Source of the DNA: Pseudomonadota bacterium
GTDB lineage: Bacteria; Pseudomonadota; Gammaproteobacteria; Steroidobacterales; Steroidobacteraceae
DNA length: 64,000 nucleotides
Reading direction: 5' to 3'
NCBI GenBank assembly: GCA_003242685.1
Contig: QGVD01000002.1
Location: 1 to 64,000, forward strand
Made by a program: the position numbers and the translations under genes. The notes beneath the pieces were generated by a model that made no database searches, was not told where the DNA came from, and saw only the letters and a program-made list of their open reading frames with translations. This document shows positions 18,082 through 26,393 of the stretch, piece by piece (the stretch's first letter is position 1; the number at the start of each line of letters is the position of its first letter).

Positions 18082-18357
18082 ATGCGGAGACTCATGCCGA
18101 TTGCAGCGTCCGTGGCGGTGCTCGCGGCCGGATGTGCGGCCGCTCCTCAGGTGTCGGAGCTCGACAGCACCCGGCTCGCCGTGATGAGGCCGAGCCCGGT
18201 GCTCGATTGCCCGCGTCACACGGGCACACGCATCAAGCGTGACGACGGATCGTGCGCTTCGGTGTCCGGACGCGCCTTCACCATCCACGACATCGAGCGG
18301 ACGGGAGCGGGCACGATCGACGAAGCGCTGAGGATGCTCGATCCGAGCTTCCACTGA
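18082..18357 (+). CDS. Small lipoprotein with a TonB-plug-like segment
   Basis: A 91-residue protein. The signal peptide ends in a lipobox (LAAGC, Cys18), so it should be lipidated. The mature part has two further Cys (VLDCPRH, DGSCAS), which could form a disulfide. The C-terminal part (IHDIERTGAGTIDEALRML) resembles the opening of the plug domain of TonB-dependent receptors, but no barrel follows. ATG 18082 is supported by GGAGGAG. A strong hairpin follows the gene. The function is unknown. Confidence 0.7.
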   Translation: MRRLMPIAASVAVLAAGCAAAPQVSELDSTRLAVMRPSPVLDCPRHTGTRIKRDDGSCASVSGRAFTIHDIERTGAGTIDEALRMLDPSFH

Positions 18358-18410
18358 TCGGCGATCCCTTCCCGACGACCGCGAGCCTGCGGACGTAATA
18401 CAATCCGGTC

Positions 18411-18446
18411 GGGCCGGGCCTGCACTCGAGCGCGCAGGCCCGGCCC
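18411..18446 (+). terminator. Strong 13-bp hairpin after the lipoprotein gene
   Basis: A perfect stem (gggccgggcctgc with its complement) encloses a 10-base loop and is followed by gttggtgttt. It probably ends lipoprotein transcription. A TACAAT box just upstream (about 18398) means it could instead be at the start of the leader of the SDR gene at 18488. Confidence 0.6.
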
Positions 18447-18487
18447 GTTGGTGTTTCCCGTTCGTCAAGCCTGCGAGAGTCAAGAAC

Positions 18488-19417
18488 ATGCAAGCACGTC
18501 CTCGCACCGTAACGCTTCGCGCCGCCGCAGTACTGGCACTCGCCCTGTTCCTCGCCGCGGTCGCACCGTCCAATGCACAGACCGCTGCATCCGGCGAGAA
18601 GATCATCGTTTCGGGTGCTTCCGGCCAGCTCGGCGAGCTCGTCGTCAAGGAGCTCCTCGCACGCGGAGTGCCCGCGCAGAACCTGATCCTCGTGAGCCGC
18701 ACGCCCGAGAAGCTCGCGGAGTACGCGAAGCTCGGCGCGGTCACGCGCTTCGGCGACTTCGAGAAGCCCGAGTCGCTGCCGGCCGCCTACGCGGGTGGCA
18801 CGCGCATGCTGCTCATCAGCATCAGCGGAGGCCTCGGGTCGCGCGCGCAGCTCCACAAGAACGCGATCGATGCGGCCATTGCCGCGGGCGTCAGGCACAT
18901 CGCCTATACGTCGTTCGTGGCGCTGAGCCGCGGAGACGCGAGCGGAATCGGCAAGGATCATCATGAGACCGAGGAGATCCTGAGGAACAGCGGTGTGGCG
19001 TGGACCATGCTGCGCAACTCCATCTACTCCGAGGTCACGATTCCGCAGGCGGCGAAGTTCGTGGCCGACGGCCGCGCGGTCGTGCCGGCCGACGAAGCGA
19101 AAGTCGGCTACGTCACGCGCGGCGACTGCGCCGCCGCGGCGGCCGCCGTGCTCGCGACGCCCGGTCACGAGAACAGGATCTACGACATCACGGGACCCGA
19201 GCTCATCGGCGTGCGCGAGATCGCGGAAGCCGCGTCCGCCGTGACGGGAAAGAAGATCGAGGTCACGACCGCCGCACCGGGTGCCTCGCCGCCGCAGCGT
19301 TTCGGTCCCTCGCTTTCCGTGACGAGCAATCACGTCGAGCAGCTCACCGGACGGCCCGCGACTTCGCTGCGTGCGCTGTACGAGGCGAACAAGTCCGCCC
19401 TGCTCGGCAGCACCTGA
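18488..19417 (+). CDS. NAD(P)H-binding SDR (NmrA/quinone-reductase-2 type) with N-terminal signal segment
   Basis: A 309-residue atypical SDR. After a signal-like N-terminus (LRAAAVLALALFLAAVAPSNAQ) comes a Rossmann motif GASGQLGELVV and the NmrA/QOR2 segments VRHIAYTSFVAL and WTMLRNSIYSE. Relatives reduce quinones or sense NAD(P). Export of an NAD(P) enzyme is unusual; there is no twin arginine, so either the N-terminus is a membrane anchor or the protein acts outside the cytosol without reduced cofactor turnover. It is first in an operon with the hydroxyacid dehydrogenase and the ABC transporter (10, 4 and overlapping spacings). Confidence 0.82.
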   Translation: MQARPRTVTLRAAAVLALALFLAAVAPSNAQTAASGEKIIVSGASGQLGELVVKELLARGVPAQNLILVSRTPEKLAEYAKLGAVTRFGDFEKPESLPAAYAGGTRMLLISISGGLGSRAQLHKNAIDAAIAAGVRHIAYTSFVALSRGDASGIGKDHHETEEILRNSGVAWTMLRNSIYSEVTIPQAAKFVADGRAVVPADEAKVGYVTRGDCAAAAAAVLATPGHENRIYDITGPELIGVREIAEAASAVTGKKIEVTTAAPGASPPQRFGPSLSVTSNHVEQLTGRPATSLRALYEANKSALLGST

Positions 19418-19427
19418 CGGTTCCTCG

Positions 19428-20597
19428 ATGACGGCGCCCCGCGAGCATCGTCCTGCGGGCCGCAGCGGCGCGCATGCGCTGCTTGCGGGGCTGCTTGCCG
19501 CCGCATGCGCACAGATGAGTGCCGCGGCGGAAACGGAACCGTCGGTCGCCCGGCTGATCTCGCAGCTCGGGCTGGTGGAATCCGCCACACCCGTGCGCGA
19601 GCACCCGCGCTGGCGGCCGCCGAGGAAGATCGTGCTGCTCGGCGGTGCGCCGCGCGAGCATCTCGACGCAATGACGGCACTCGCCCCTTCGGCGGAGCTC
19701 GTCGTCGTCCATGACGTCGAATCCGCCGCTGCCGCGGCGGTCGATGCGGACATCGTCGTCGGGCTGACGAGCTATCCCGGCATCTGTGAGCCGCAGATCA
19801 TCGAGGGTGCGCGCGAGCTGCGCTGGATTCTCGCGATGTCCGCGGGCGTCGAGCGCTGCGTGACCGTCCCCGCGGTTCGCGAGCGCGGACTTCTCGTCAC
19901 GAACCTGCGGGCGGTCGATTCCGCCGCGATCGGCGAGCACGTGATCGCGCTCGCTCTCGCCCTCGCCCGCGGTATCGATACGTTCGTGCTGAACGGCGCA
20001 CGCGCGCGGTGGAGCCGCGAGGACGCGCAGGCGACGCGAATGCAGGTGCTCGCCGGCAAGACGATGCTGGTCGTCGGTCTCGGAGGCATCGGGACCGAGG
20101 TGGCGAAGCGCGCGCACGGGATCGGCATGAAGGTCATCGCGACCCGGGCGAGCGGCCGCGGCGGCCCCGATTTCGTCAGCTACGTGGGCACGCCGGACGA
20201 GCTGCACAGGCTGGCGTCCGGAGCCGACGTCATCGTCAACACCGCGCCGCTCACCTCACAGACGCAGGGCATCTTCAACCGTGACTTCTTCTCGGTGCTC
20301 AAACCGAACGCCTTCTTCATCAACGTCGCGCGCGGCGGAAGCGTCGTGACCGACGATCTCGTGGCGGCGCTGCGCGAGGGACGTATCGCCGGCGCGGGAC
20401 TCGACGTGGTCGATCCGGAGCCGCTGCCGCCCGAGCATCCGCTCTGGCGCGCGCCGAACGTCATCATCAGCCCGCACGTCTCCGCGGCTTCCGATCTGCC
20501 GCGCGAGCAGCGATGGCTCGTCGCCCGGGAGAACCTGCGGCGCTACGTCGCCGGCGAGCGGATGCTCTCCGTCGTCGATCTCGAACGGGAGTACTGA
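19428..20597 (+). CDS. D-2-hydroxyacid dehydrogenase with N-terminal signal segment
   Basis: A 389-residue NAD-dependent dehydrogenase of the D-isomer type. The Rossmann site is VVGLGGIGTEVAK; the catalytic Arg, Glu and His are present in NVARGG, DVVDPEPL and IISPHVS. The N-terminus has a signal-like stretch (ALLAGLLAAACAQMSAAAE) absent from typical cytosolic members, matching the exported look of the preceding SDR. The start at 19428 is 10 bp after the SDR stop. It would reduce a 2-ketoacid or oxidise a D-2-hydroxyacid; substrate and true location are uncertain. Confidence 0.85.
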   Translation: MTAPREHRPAGRSGAHALLAGLLAAACAQMSAAAETEPSVARLISQLGLVESATPVREHPRWRPPRKIVLLGGAPREHLDAMTALAPSAELVVVHDVESAAAAAVDADIVVGLTSYPGICEPQIIEGARELRWILAMSAGVERCVTVPAVRERGLLVTNLRAVDSAAIGEHVIALALALARGIDTFVLNGARARWSREDAQATRMQVLAGKTMLVVGLGGIGTEVAKRAHGIGMKVIATRASGRGGPDFVSYVGTPDELHRLASGADVIVNTAPLTSQTQGIFNRDFFSVLKPNAFFINVARGGSVVTDDLVAALREGRIAGAGLDVVDPEPLPPEHPLWRAPNVIISPHVSAASDLPREQRWLVARENLRRYVAGERMLSVVDLEREY

Positions 20598-20601
20598 GCG
20601 C

Positions 20602-21558
20602 GTGCACGATCCCGGGCGGAGCGCGGAAGCGCAGGGACAGCCCATTCTCTCGATCAGGGGTCTCACCAAGACCTACGCATCGGGCTTCCAGGCGCTCAAG
20701 GGTATAGACCTCACCATCCGCCGCGGCGAGATCTTCGCTCTGCTGGGCCCCAACGGCGCCGGCAAGACGACGCTGATCAGCATCGTCTGCGGCATCGTCA
20801 CGCCGACGTCCGGCACCGTGCTCGCAGGCGGCTACGACATCGTGCGCGACTACCGCGCGGCCCGCTCGCTGATCGGCCTCGTGCCGCAGGAGCTGGCGAC
20901 GGACATGTTCGAGACCGTCTGGGACACGGTGACCTTCAGCCGGGGCCTCTTCGGCAAGCCGCGCGATCCGGCGTATCTCGAGAAGGTGCTGCGCGACCTG
21001 TCGCTCTGGGACAAGCGCGGCTCGAAGATCATGACGCTCTCGGGCGGCATGAAGCGCCGCGTGATGATCGCCAAGGCGCTCGCGCACGAGCCGGAGATTC
21101 TCTTCCTCGACGAGCCGACCGCCGGCGTCGACGTCGAGCTGCGGCGGGGGATGTGGGACATGATGCGCGGGCTGCGCGAGCGCGGCGTGACCATCATCCT
21201 CACGACGCACTACATCGAGGAAGCCGAGGAGATGGCGGATCGCGTCGGGGTGATCAACCGCGGCGAGATCGTGCTCGTGGAGGACAAGCGCACGCTCATG
21301 CGCAAGCTGGGCAGACGCCAGCTCACGCTGCATCTGCAGTCGCCGCTCGAGGCCATTCCGCCCGCGCTCGCCGACGTGCCGCTCGAGCTCGCGGAAGGCG
21401 GGCACGCGCTCGTCTACACCTTCGACGTGCAGCAGGAGAGCACCGGGATCGCAGCCCTCCTGCGCAGGCTCAACGAGCTCGGCATCGACTTCAAGGATCT
21501 GCAGACGACCGAAAGCTCCCTCGAGGAGATCTTCGTGAGTCTCGTGAGGTCGCGGTGA
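20602..21558 (+). CDS. ABC transporter ATP-binding protein (ABC-2/DrrA type)
   Basis: A 318-residue ATPase with Walker A GPNGAGKTT (residues 49-57), signature LSGGM, Walker B LFLDEPTAGVD and H-loop LTTHY. A ~70-residue C-terminal extension (after MRKLGRRQLTLHL) is typical of DrrA/NodI-like exporters. It has a GTG start 4 bp after the dehydrogenase stop and overlaps the permease start as TGATG. It powers export with the next gene; the substrate is not determinable. Confidence 0.92.
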   Translation: MHDPGRSAEAQGQPILSIRGLTKTYASGFQALKGIDLTIRRGEIFALLGPNGAGKTTLISIVCGIVTPTSGTVLAGGYDIVRDYRAARSLIGLVPQELATDMFETVWDTVTFSRGLFGKPRDPAYLEKVLRDLSLWDKRGSKIMTLSGGMKRRVMIAKALAHEPEILFLDEPTAGVDVELRRGMWDMMRGLRERGVTIILTTHYIEEAEEMADRVGVINRGEIVLVEDKRTLMRKLGRRQLTLHLQSPLEAIPPALADVPLELAEGGHALVYTFDVQQESTGIAALLRRLNELGIDFKDLQTTESSLEEIFVSLVRSR

Positions 21559-22331
21559 TGAACGTGTTCATGAACGTGCATGCGATCCGCGCCATCTACC
21601 GCTTCGAGATGGCGCGCATGTGGCGCACGCCGACGCAGAGCATCGCCGCGCCGGTGATCTCGACCTCGCTCTACTTCATCGTGTTCGGGTCGGCGATCGG
21701 CTCGCGCATCGCCGAGGTCGAAGGCATCAGCTACGCCGCGTTCCTCGTCCCGGGACTCATCATGCTCTCGGTGCTGACCGAGAGCGTCTCGAACGGCTCC
21801 TTCGGCATCTACATGCCGAAGTACTCGGGAACGATCTACGAGGTGCTGTCCGCGCCCGTCTCGCCGCTCGAGGTGGTCATCGGCTACGTGGGTGCGGCCG
21901 CGACCAAGTCGGTGATCCTCGGAGCGATCATCCTCGCCACGGCGCGCGTGTTCGTGGACTTCGGCATCCAGCACCCGCTCTGGGCGCTCGCGTTCCTGGT
22001 GCTGATATCGGTCACCTTCTGTCTCTTCGGCTTCATCATCGGCATCTGGGCCGACGGCTGGGAGAAGCTCTCGATGGTGCCGATGCTCATCGTCACGCCG
22101 CTCGCCTTCCTCGGCGGCAGCTTCTACTCCATCTCCATGCTGCCGCCGCTCTGGCAGAAGATCGCGCTGCTCAATCCCGTGGTGTATCTCGTGAGCGGCT
22201 TCCGCTGGAGCTTCTACGGCGTCTCGGACGTGAACGTCGCCGTCAGTCTCGGCATGACGCTGCTCTTCATGCTCGCCTGCCTCGGCGTCATCTGGTGGAT
22301 GTTCCGCACGGGCTACAAGCTCAAGGCGTGA
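21558..22331 (+). CDS. ABC-2 type transporter permease
   Basis: A 257-residue membrane protein with six predicted helices and ABC-2 landmarks (FLVPGLIMLSVLTES, TPLAFLGGSFYSISMLP, LNPVVYLVSGFRW). The ATG overlaps the TGA of the ATPase gene, so the two are co-translated. Together they form an exporter of the drug/polysaccharide/lipid type. Confidence 0.92.
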   Translation: MNVFMNVHAIRAIYRFEMARMWRTPTQSIAAPVISTSLYFIVFGSAIGSRIAEVEGISYAAFLVPGLIMLSVLTESVSNGSFGIYMPKYSGTIYEVLSAPVSPLEVVIGYVGAAATKSVILGAIILATARVFVDFGIQHPLWALAFLVLISVTFCLFGFIIGIWADGWEKLSMVPMLIVTPLAFLGGSFYSISMLPPLWQKIALLNPVVYLVSGFRWSFYGVSDVNVAVSLGMTLLFMLACLGVIWWMFRTGYKLKA

Positions 22332-22415
22332 CATCGCTCCCGCGCGGCCCGACGGACGGGCACCGGCCGCGGGAGCGAGTGTGAGGACGGACGCGAACGC
22401 CCGGCGAGCGGGCTT

Positions 22416-23051
22416 TCAGCCGTTTGCCTTCATTTCGGCCGCGATCCGCTCGGCTTCGGCCGTGAAGCGCTTGCAGGCAGGCCGCTCGGTGCAGCGCGCG
22501 AGGTAAGCCTGCAGGGTGGGACGCGGCTCGAGGCCTTTCGTGAGAAAGCCGTAGCCGATCTGCGAGGCGATGTACACGTCCGCGGCGCTGAAGCGCTCGC
22601 CGAGGATGTACGGTCCCGGCGTGACCGCCTTCTCGAGCGTGTTCACGGTGTCCTCGTAGCTCCCGTAGCCCACTGCCATGCGTCGCTCGATGGGAGGCCG
22701 TGAGAAGAGCCGGTCGAGAACCGCCGGCTCGACGCAGCCGGCGGCGAAGAAGAGCCAGCGGAAGTACGTGCCGCGCTGCGGATCGTCGAGCGCCGGTGCG
22801 AGCCCCGCCTGCGGGAACGCGTCGGCGAGATACGCGCAGATCGCTGCGGTCTCCGTCACGACGACGCCGCGGTGAACGATCGCGGGAATCTTGCCCATTG
22901 GATTCACCGCCAGGAACTCGGGCTTCTTCTGCTCTCCCTTCTCGAGGTTGACGAGCCGCATCTCGTACGGGACGCCGAGCTCCTCGAGCATCCAGTGGAC
23001 GATGCGGGCCCTCGACATCGGGTTGTAGTAGAAGACGATCGAATCGCTCAT
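22416..23051 (-). CDS. Glutathione S-transferase
   Basis: A 211-residue cytosolic GST. The thioredoxin-like N-terminal domain carries the MSRARIVHWMLEELG helix, the cis-Pro VNPMGKIPAI and the VTETAAICAYLA glutathione site. A helical C-terminal domain follows (FSAADVYIASQIGYG). ATG 23051 has an AGGAGAAAA site. It is 31 bp after the VOC gene, in one operon. Confidence 0.9.
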   Translation of the reverse strand: MSDSIVFYYNPMSRARIVHWMLEELGVPYEMRLVNLEKGEQKKPEFLAVNPMGKIPAIVHRGVVVTETAAICAYLADAFPQAGLAPALDDPQRGTYFRWLFFAAGCVEPAVLDRLFSRPPIERRMAVGYGSYEDTVNTLEKAVTPGPYILGERFSAADVYIASQIGYGFLTKGLEPRPTLQAYLARCTERPACKRFTAEAERIAAEMKANG

Positions 23052-23081
23052 GTTTTCTCCTGCGATCGGTTTCTTGCGCAG

Positions 23082-23477
23082 TTACCGCACGGCGCTGCCG
23101 TCGTCGTTCCAGACATTGGCCTCCTGCGCGAAGTTCTTCCGCTGCGGGTTCACGACACAGAAGCGCTGACCCGTCGGCGCCTCCATCACCCACCAGCGGG
23201 GAAACTTCTCCACTCGCTTCGCGCCGAGCGTCTCGAGGCGTCGCACCTCGGCTTCGATGTCGTCGGTCTCGATGTCGAGGTGCACACGGCTCGGGTGATC
23301 CACCTTCTGCACTTCGATGTGCAGCCCGCCGTCGGCGGTGACGAGCTGCCGGTACCTGTCGTCTCCCGGCGCCCTCGCGATGGGAAGTCCCAGCGCCCTG
23401 CTCCAGAAGTCGGCAGCGGCGTCGAGATCCCCCGTCCGGCAGTCGATGATGAATCCGGCGAGCTGGCTCCGGTGCAT
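23082..23477 (-). CDS. VOC-family (glyoxalase-like) protein
   Basis: A 131-residue protein with a paired beta-alpha-beta-beta-beta fold (LDAAADFWSRALGLPI at the start, RVHLDIETDDIEAEVRRLETLGAKRV in the second half, FCVVNPQRKNF at the end). His and Glu in VHLDIE and earlier LHIEV are candidate metal ligands. ATG 23477 has a GAAGGAGAG site. It is in an operon with the GST, suggesting glutathione-dependent detoxification; the enzyme activity is not determinable. Confidence 0.85.
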   Translation of the reverse strand: MHRSQLAGFIIDCRTGDLDAAADFWSRALGLPIARAPGDDRYRQLVTADGGLHIEVQKVDHPSRVHLDIETDDIEAEVRRLETLGAKRVEKFPRWWVMEAPTGQRFCVVNPQRKNFAQEANVWNDDGSAVR

Positions 23478-23604
23478 GACGCTCTCCTTCCATGAATGCC
23501 GCGAACGGCCTGCGGCAACGATACCGTTTCCGATGCTCGAGTCGCCAGCTCGACAGTGCAGCACCGATACCGGTGCCGCCCGCTGCGGGAACGGGGGTTG
23601 CTGA

Positions 23605-24978
23605 ATGCTTCGCCCCATGCCACGCAGTGGTCGATTCGATTCCGTGCTTGCTTCATTCGCTCTGCCCGTCGAGGCTTTCCGCCGCCGGCGCGAGCAGTGG
23701 CTGTCGCCTGCGCAGATCGCGGTCGTGCGCGAGCGCAGGCTCGCGCACGTGCTCGAGGCGGCACGCTCGGCGCCCTATTATCGCGAGCTGCTGGCCCGCT
23801 ACGACGCCGAACGGGCTGCGCCGACCGCGATCCTCGCCGGCCTGCCGCCGCTCACCCGGCAGATCATCGCCGCGCACGGACTCGACGCCTTCCTGACGCG
23901 CGATCGGCGCACGCTGTTCAGCGTGACGACGTCGGGCTCCACGGGCGAACCGGCGGTCTTTTTCCGCAGCCCGCGCGAGGAGGCCGAGTTCTCCGCGCGC
24001 TGGTGGCGCGTCTATTCGGCGTACGGCTGCGGCGCAAGGGACACTCAGGTCAATTTCACGCGCAGCAATGTCAGACCTCGCAAGGGGATGGTGAAGCTCC
24101 TGCGCAGACTCGGCGTCGTGCCGCAGGTCGTGAACATCTCGACCGCCGATCCGATCGAGAACGGCGCGCGGGCGGTGATGGAATTGCGTCCGCAGGTGAT
24201 CGGCGGATATGCGGTCGCCATCGAGTCGCTGGCGGAGTACGCGATGGAGCGCGGCATCGAGCTGGCGCGGCCCAGGCTGGTCGTGTGCGCGGCGATGGAC
24301 GTCACGGATCACTGCCGTGACGTCGCGCGCCGTGCGTTCGGCGCGCCGGTCGCGAACGTTTACGTGACGAACGAGATGGGCGTCATCGCCTGGAGCTGCC
24401 CGGTCCGTTCCGAAGTGCTGCACGTCAACGACGACGTGTTCGTGCTCGAGATCCTGGACAGCGACGGCTCGCCCGTTCCCGACGGCACTTCGGGAGAGAT
24501 CGTCCTCACGTCGCTCACCCTGACGTCCATGCCGCTCCTGCGCTACCGCACCGGGGACATCGCGGCACGGCTGCCCGGCATCTGCAACTGCGGACGAGGG
24601 CTCGCGCTCATGACACCGGTGCAGGGCCGCAGCGCCCATGCGATCCGCAGCGCCGACGGGCGGCTCGTCACCGCGCCGCTCGTCGCAGGCGCCTTCGGTG
24701 CGGCCGGTGCCTACGCATGGGTCCGACGTTTCCAGGTGCGTGAGGAAGCGCAACGCGTCCTGCGCGTGCTGGTCGAACCGCGTCGCGCGCCGTCGGAAAC
24801 GGAATCCGCCGCGCTCGTCCGGCAGCTCGAGGCGCTCCTCGGGGCGGGCTTCACGATCCGGATCGAGCACGTCACGGAGATTCCGCTCGCACCGAGCGGC
24901 AAGTTCCAGTACGTCGTGCCGCTCGACGCCGGACGCGCCGCGCGACCGGCGGTGCGCGATGCCGCGCCCGCGTCGTGA
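23605..24978 (+). CDS. PaaK/CapK-like adenylate-forming CoA ligase family protein
   Basis: A 457-residue member of the adenylating superfamily. The phosphate-binding loop is VTTSGSTGEP (near residue 110), with YVTNEMGVIAW as the adenine-binding region and LLRYRTGDIA for the ribose Asp. The C-terminal IPLAPSGKFQYVV segment carries the catalytic Lys. The overall layout fits phenylacetate-CoA ligase/CapK rather than acetyl-CoA synthetase. It overlaps the start of the TIGR02587 gene by 20 bp. No phenylacetate genes are nearby, so the substrate is unknown. Confidence 0.82.
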   Translation: MLRPMPRSGRFDSVLASFALPVEAFRRRREQWLSPAQIAVVRERRLAHVLEAARSAPYYRELLARYDAERAAPTAILAGLPPLTRQIIAAHGLDAFLTRDRRTLFSVTTSGSTGEPAVFFRSPREEAEFSARWWRVYSAYGCGARDTQVNFTRSNVRPRKGMVKLLRRLGVVPQVVNISTADPIENGARAVMELRPQVIGGYAVAIESLAEYAMERGIELARPRLVVCAAMDVTDHCRDVARRAFGAPVANVYVTNEMGVIAWSCPVRSEVLHVNDDVFVLEILDSDGSPVPDGTSGEIVLTSLTLTSMPLLRYRTGDIAARLPGICNCGRGLALMTPVQGRSAHAIRSADGRLVTAPLVAGAFGAAGAYAWVRRFQVREEAQRVLRVLVEPRRAPSETESAALVRQLEALLGAGFTIRIEHVTEIPLAPSGKFQYVVPLDAGRAARPAVRDAAPAS

Positions 24979-25870
24979 GCGCGGACGGAGCGCCGGAGCC
25001 GCGCCGGTCGGCCGCTCCCCATCCGGTACAGGGAGCGCGGAGCGCATCTCGGCCGCGCGGCGCCGCTTCCTGACCGGCCTCGCGCGTGCATATGCCGGTG
25101 CGCTGATCTTCGCCCTGCCGATGCTGATGACGATGGAGCTGTGGTGGATCGGCTTCTACGCCGATCCGCTGCGCCTCGCAGTACTGACCGCCGCGACCAT
25201 TCCGATACTTGCAGGGCTTTCGAGCTTCGTGGGCTTCGAGTCCACGACAGGCTGGCGCGACGATCTGAAGGACGCCTGCATCGCCTATGGCATCGGATGG
25301 ACTGCGTCGGCGCTGATTCTGCTCCTGTTCGGTGTCATCACGTCCATGACGCCGGTGGAAACGCTCTTCGGCCAGATCGCGATCCAGGCCGTGCCGGCCG
25401 GCATCGGTGCGACCCTTGCACGCAGTCAGCTCGGCAGCCGCGGCGAGCGGCAGGAGGAGGAGCGCAGGAAAGAGCAGGCTTCCTACGGAGGCGAGCTGTT
25501 CCTGATGGGCGTCGGCGCGATCTTCCTCGCGCTCAACGTCGCGCCGACGGAGGAAGTGGTGCTCATCGCTCACCAGATGACGCTCCGGCACACGCTGGCG
25601 CTCGTCGCGCTCTCGCTCCTCATCATGCACGGTTTCGTGTTCGCCGTGGAGTTCCAGGGCTCGCACTCTCTGCCGCCCGGCACGCCCTTCTGGAGCGCGT
25701 TCCTGCGCTTCACCGTTGCCGGCTACGCGCTCGCGCTCGTCATGAGCGCGTTCATCCTGTGGACGTTCGGGCGCGCGGAGGGCGTGGCGCTCGAGCCCTT
25801 CCTGCAGACGATCGTCGTGCTCGGCTTTCCCGCCGCGATCGGCGCCGCCGCCGCGCGGCTCATTCTCTGA
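24959..25870 (+). CDS. TIGR02587-family membrane protein
   Basis: A 303-residue integral membrane protein with about seven helices (ALIFALPMLMTMELWWIG, IPILAGLSSFVGFES, LILLLFGVITSM, LFLMGVGAIFLALNVAPTEE, LVALSLLIMHGFVFAVEFQG). It matches the TIGR02587 family, whose members sit beside a TIGR02588 gene as here. The N-terminus is Arg rich before the first helix. ATG 24959 is the only start upstream of that helix. The function is not known. Confidence 0.85.
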   Translation: MPRPRRERGRSAGAAPVGRSPSGTGSAERISAARRRFLTGLARAYAGALIFALPMLMTMELWWIGFYADPLRLAVLTAATIPILAGLSSFVGFESTTGWRDDLKDACIAYGIGWTASALILLLFGVITSMTPVETLFGQIAIQAVPAGIGATLARSQLGSRGERQEEERRKEQASYGGELFLMGVGAIFLALNVAPTEEVVLIAHQMTLRHTLALVALSLLIMHGFVFAVEFQGSHSLPPGTPFWSAFLRFTVAGYALALVMSAFILWTFGRAEGVALEPFLQTIVVLGFPAAIGAAAARLIL

Positions 25871-25885
25871 GCACGGGGGATTCGC

Positions 25886-26368
25886 TTGACACGCGACCGC
25901 GCCCACAGCCGCGACGACCGCGAGCACCGCCGCGCAGGGACCGATGCGCACCGGCATGACGGAGGTCCGCGCCATCACGGTGAGCCACCACCCGATCCCT
26001 GGTGGCAGTGGCTCGTCGCGGGAGCAGGAGCCCTGCTGGTGCTCGCCACGACGGGCTATCTCACGTATCGCGGCGTCACGGCGCCGCAGGGACCGCCTTC
26101 CGTGCATCTCGAAGTGCAGCGCATCGAGCCCGTCGAGGGCGGCTATGTCGTCGTTGTCGAAGCGCGCAACACCGGCGGCACGACCGCCGCGCAGCTCGAG
26201 GTACAGGGAGAGCTGCTGAGCGGCGGTCGCGTCCTGGATGTGGACGGGTTCGTGATCGACTATCTCCCGCCTGACTCCGTGCGGCGCGGCGGTCTGATGT
26301 TCGAAAGCGATCCGCGCGCACCGGGCGTCGAGCTTCGCGTCGAGCCGGCGGGTTACAGCGAGCCCTGA
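25886..26368 (+). CDS. TIGR02588-family protein
   Basis: A 160-residue protein with a charged His/Arg-rich N-terminus, one membrane helix (WQWLVAGAGALLVLATTGYL, residues 40-59) and a beta-sandwich-like periplasmic domain (VHLEVQRIEPVEGGYVVVVE, ARNTGGTTAAQLEVQGEL). The TTG start follows a GGGGGA site, 15 bp after the TIGR02587 stop. The two form a known two-gene module of unknown function. It is convergent with the ACT-OsmC gene. Confidence 0.85.
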   Translation: MTRDRAHSRDDREHRRAGTDAHRHDGGPRHHGEPPPDPWWQWLVAGAGALLVLATTGYLTYRGVTAPQGPPSVHLEVQRIEPVEGGYVVVVEARNTGGTTAAQLEVQGELLSGGRVLDVDGFVIDYLPPDSVRRGGLMFESDPRAPGVELRVEPAGYSEP

Positions 26369-26393
26369 GCAATGACGGAGCTCCGTCAGCCGA

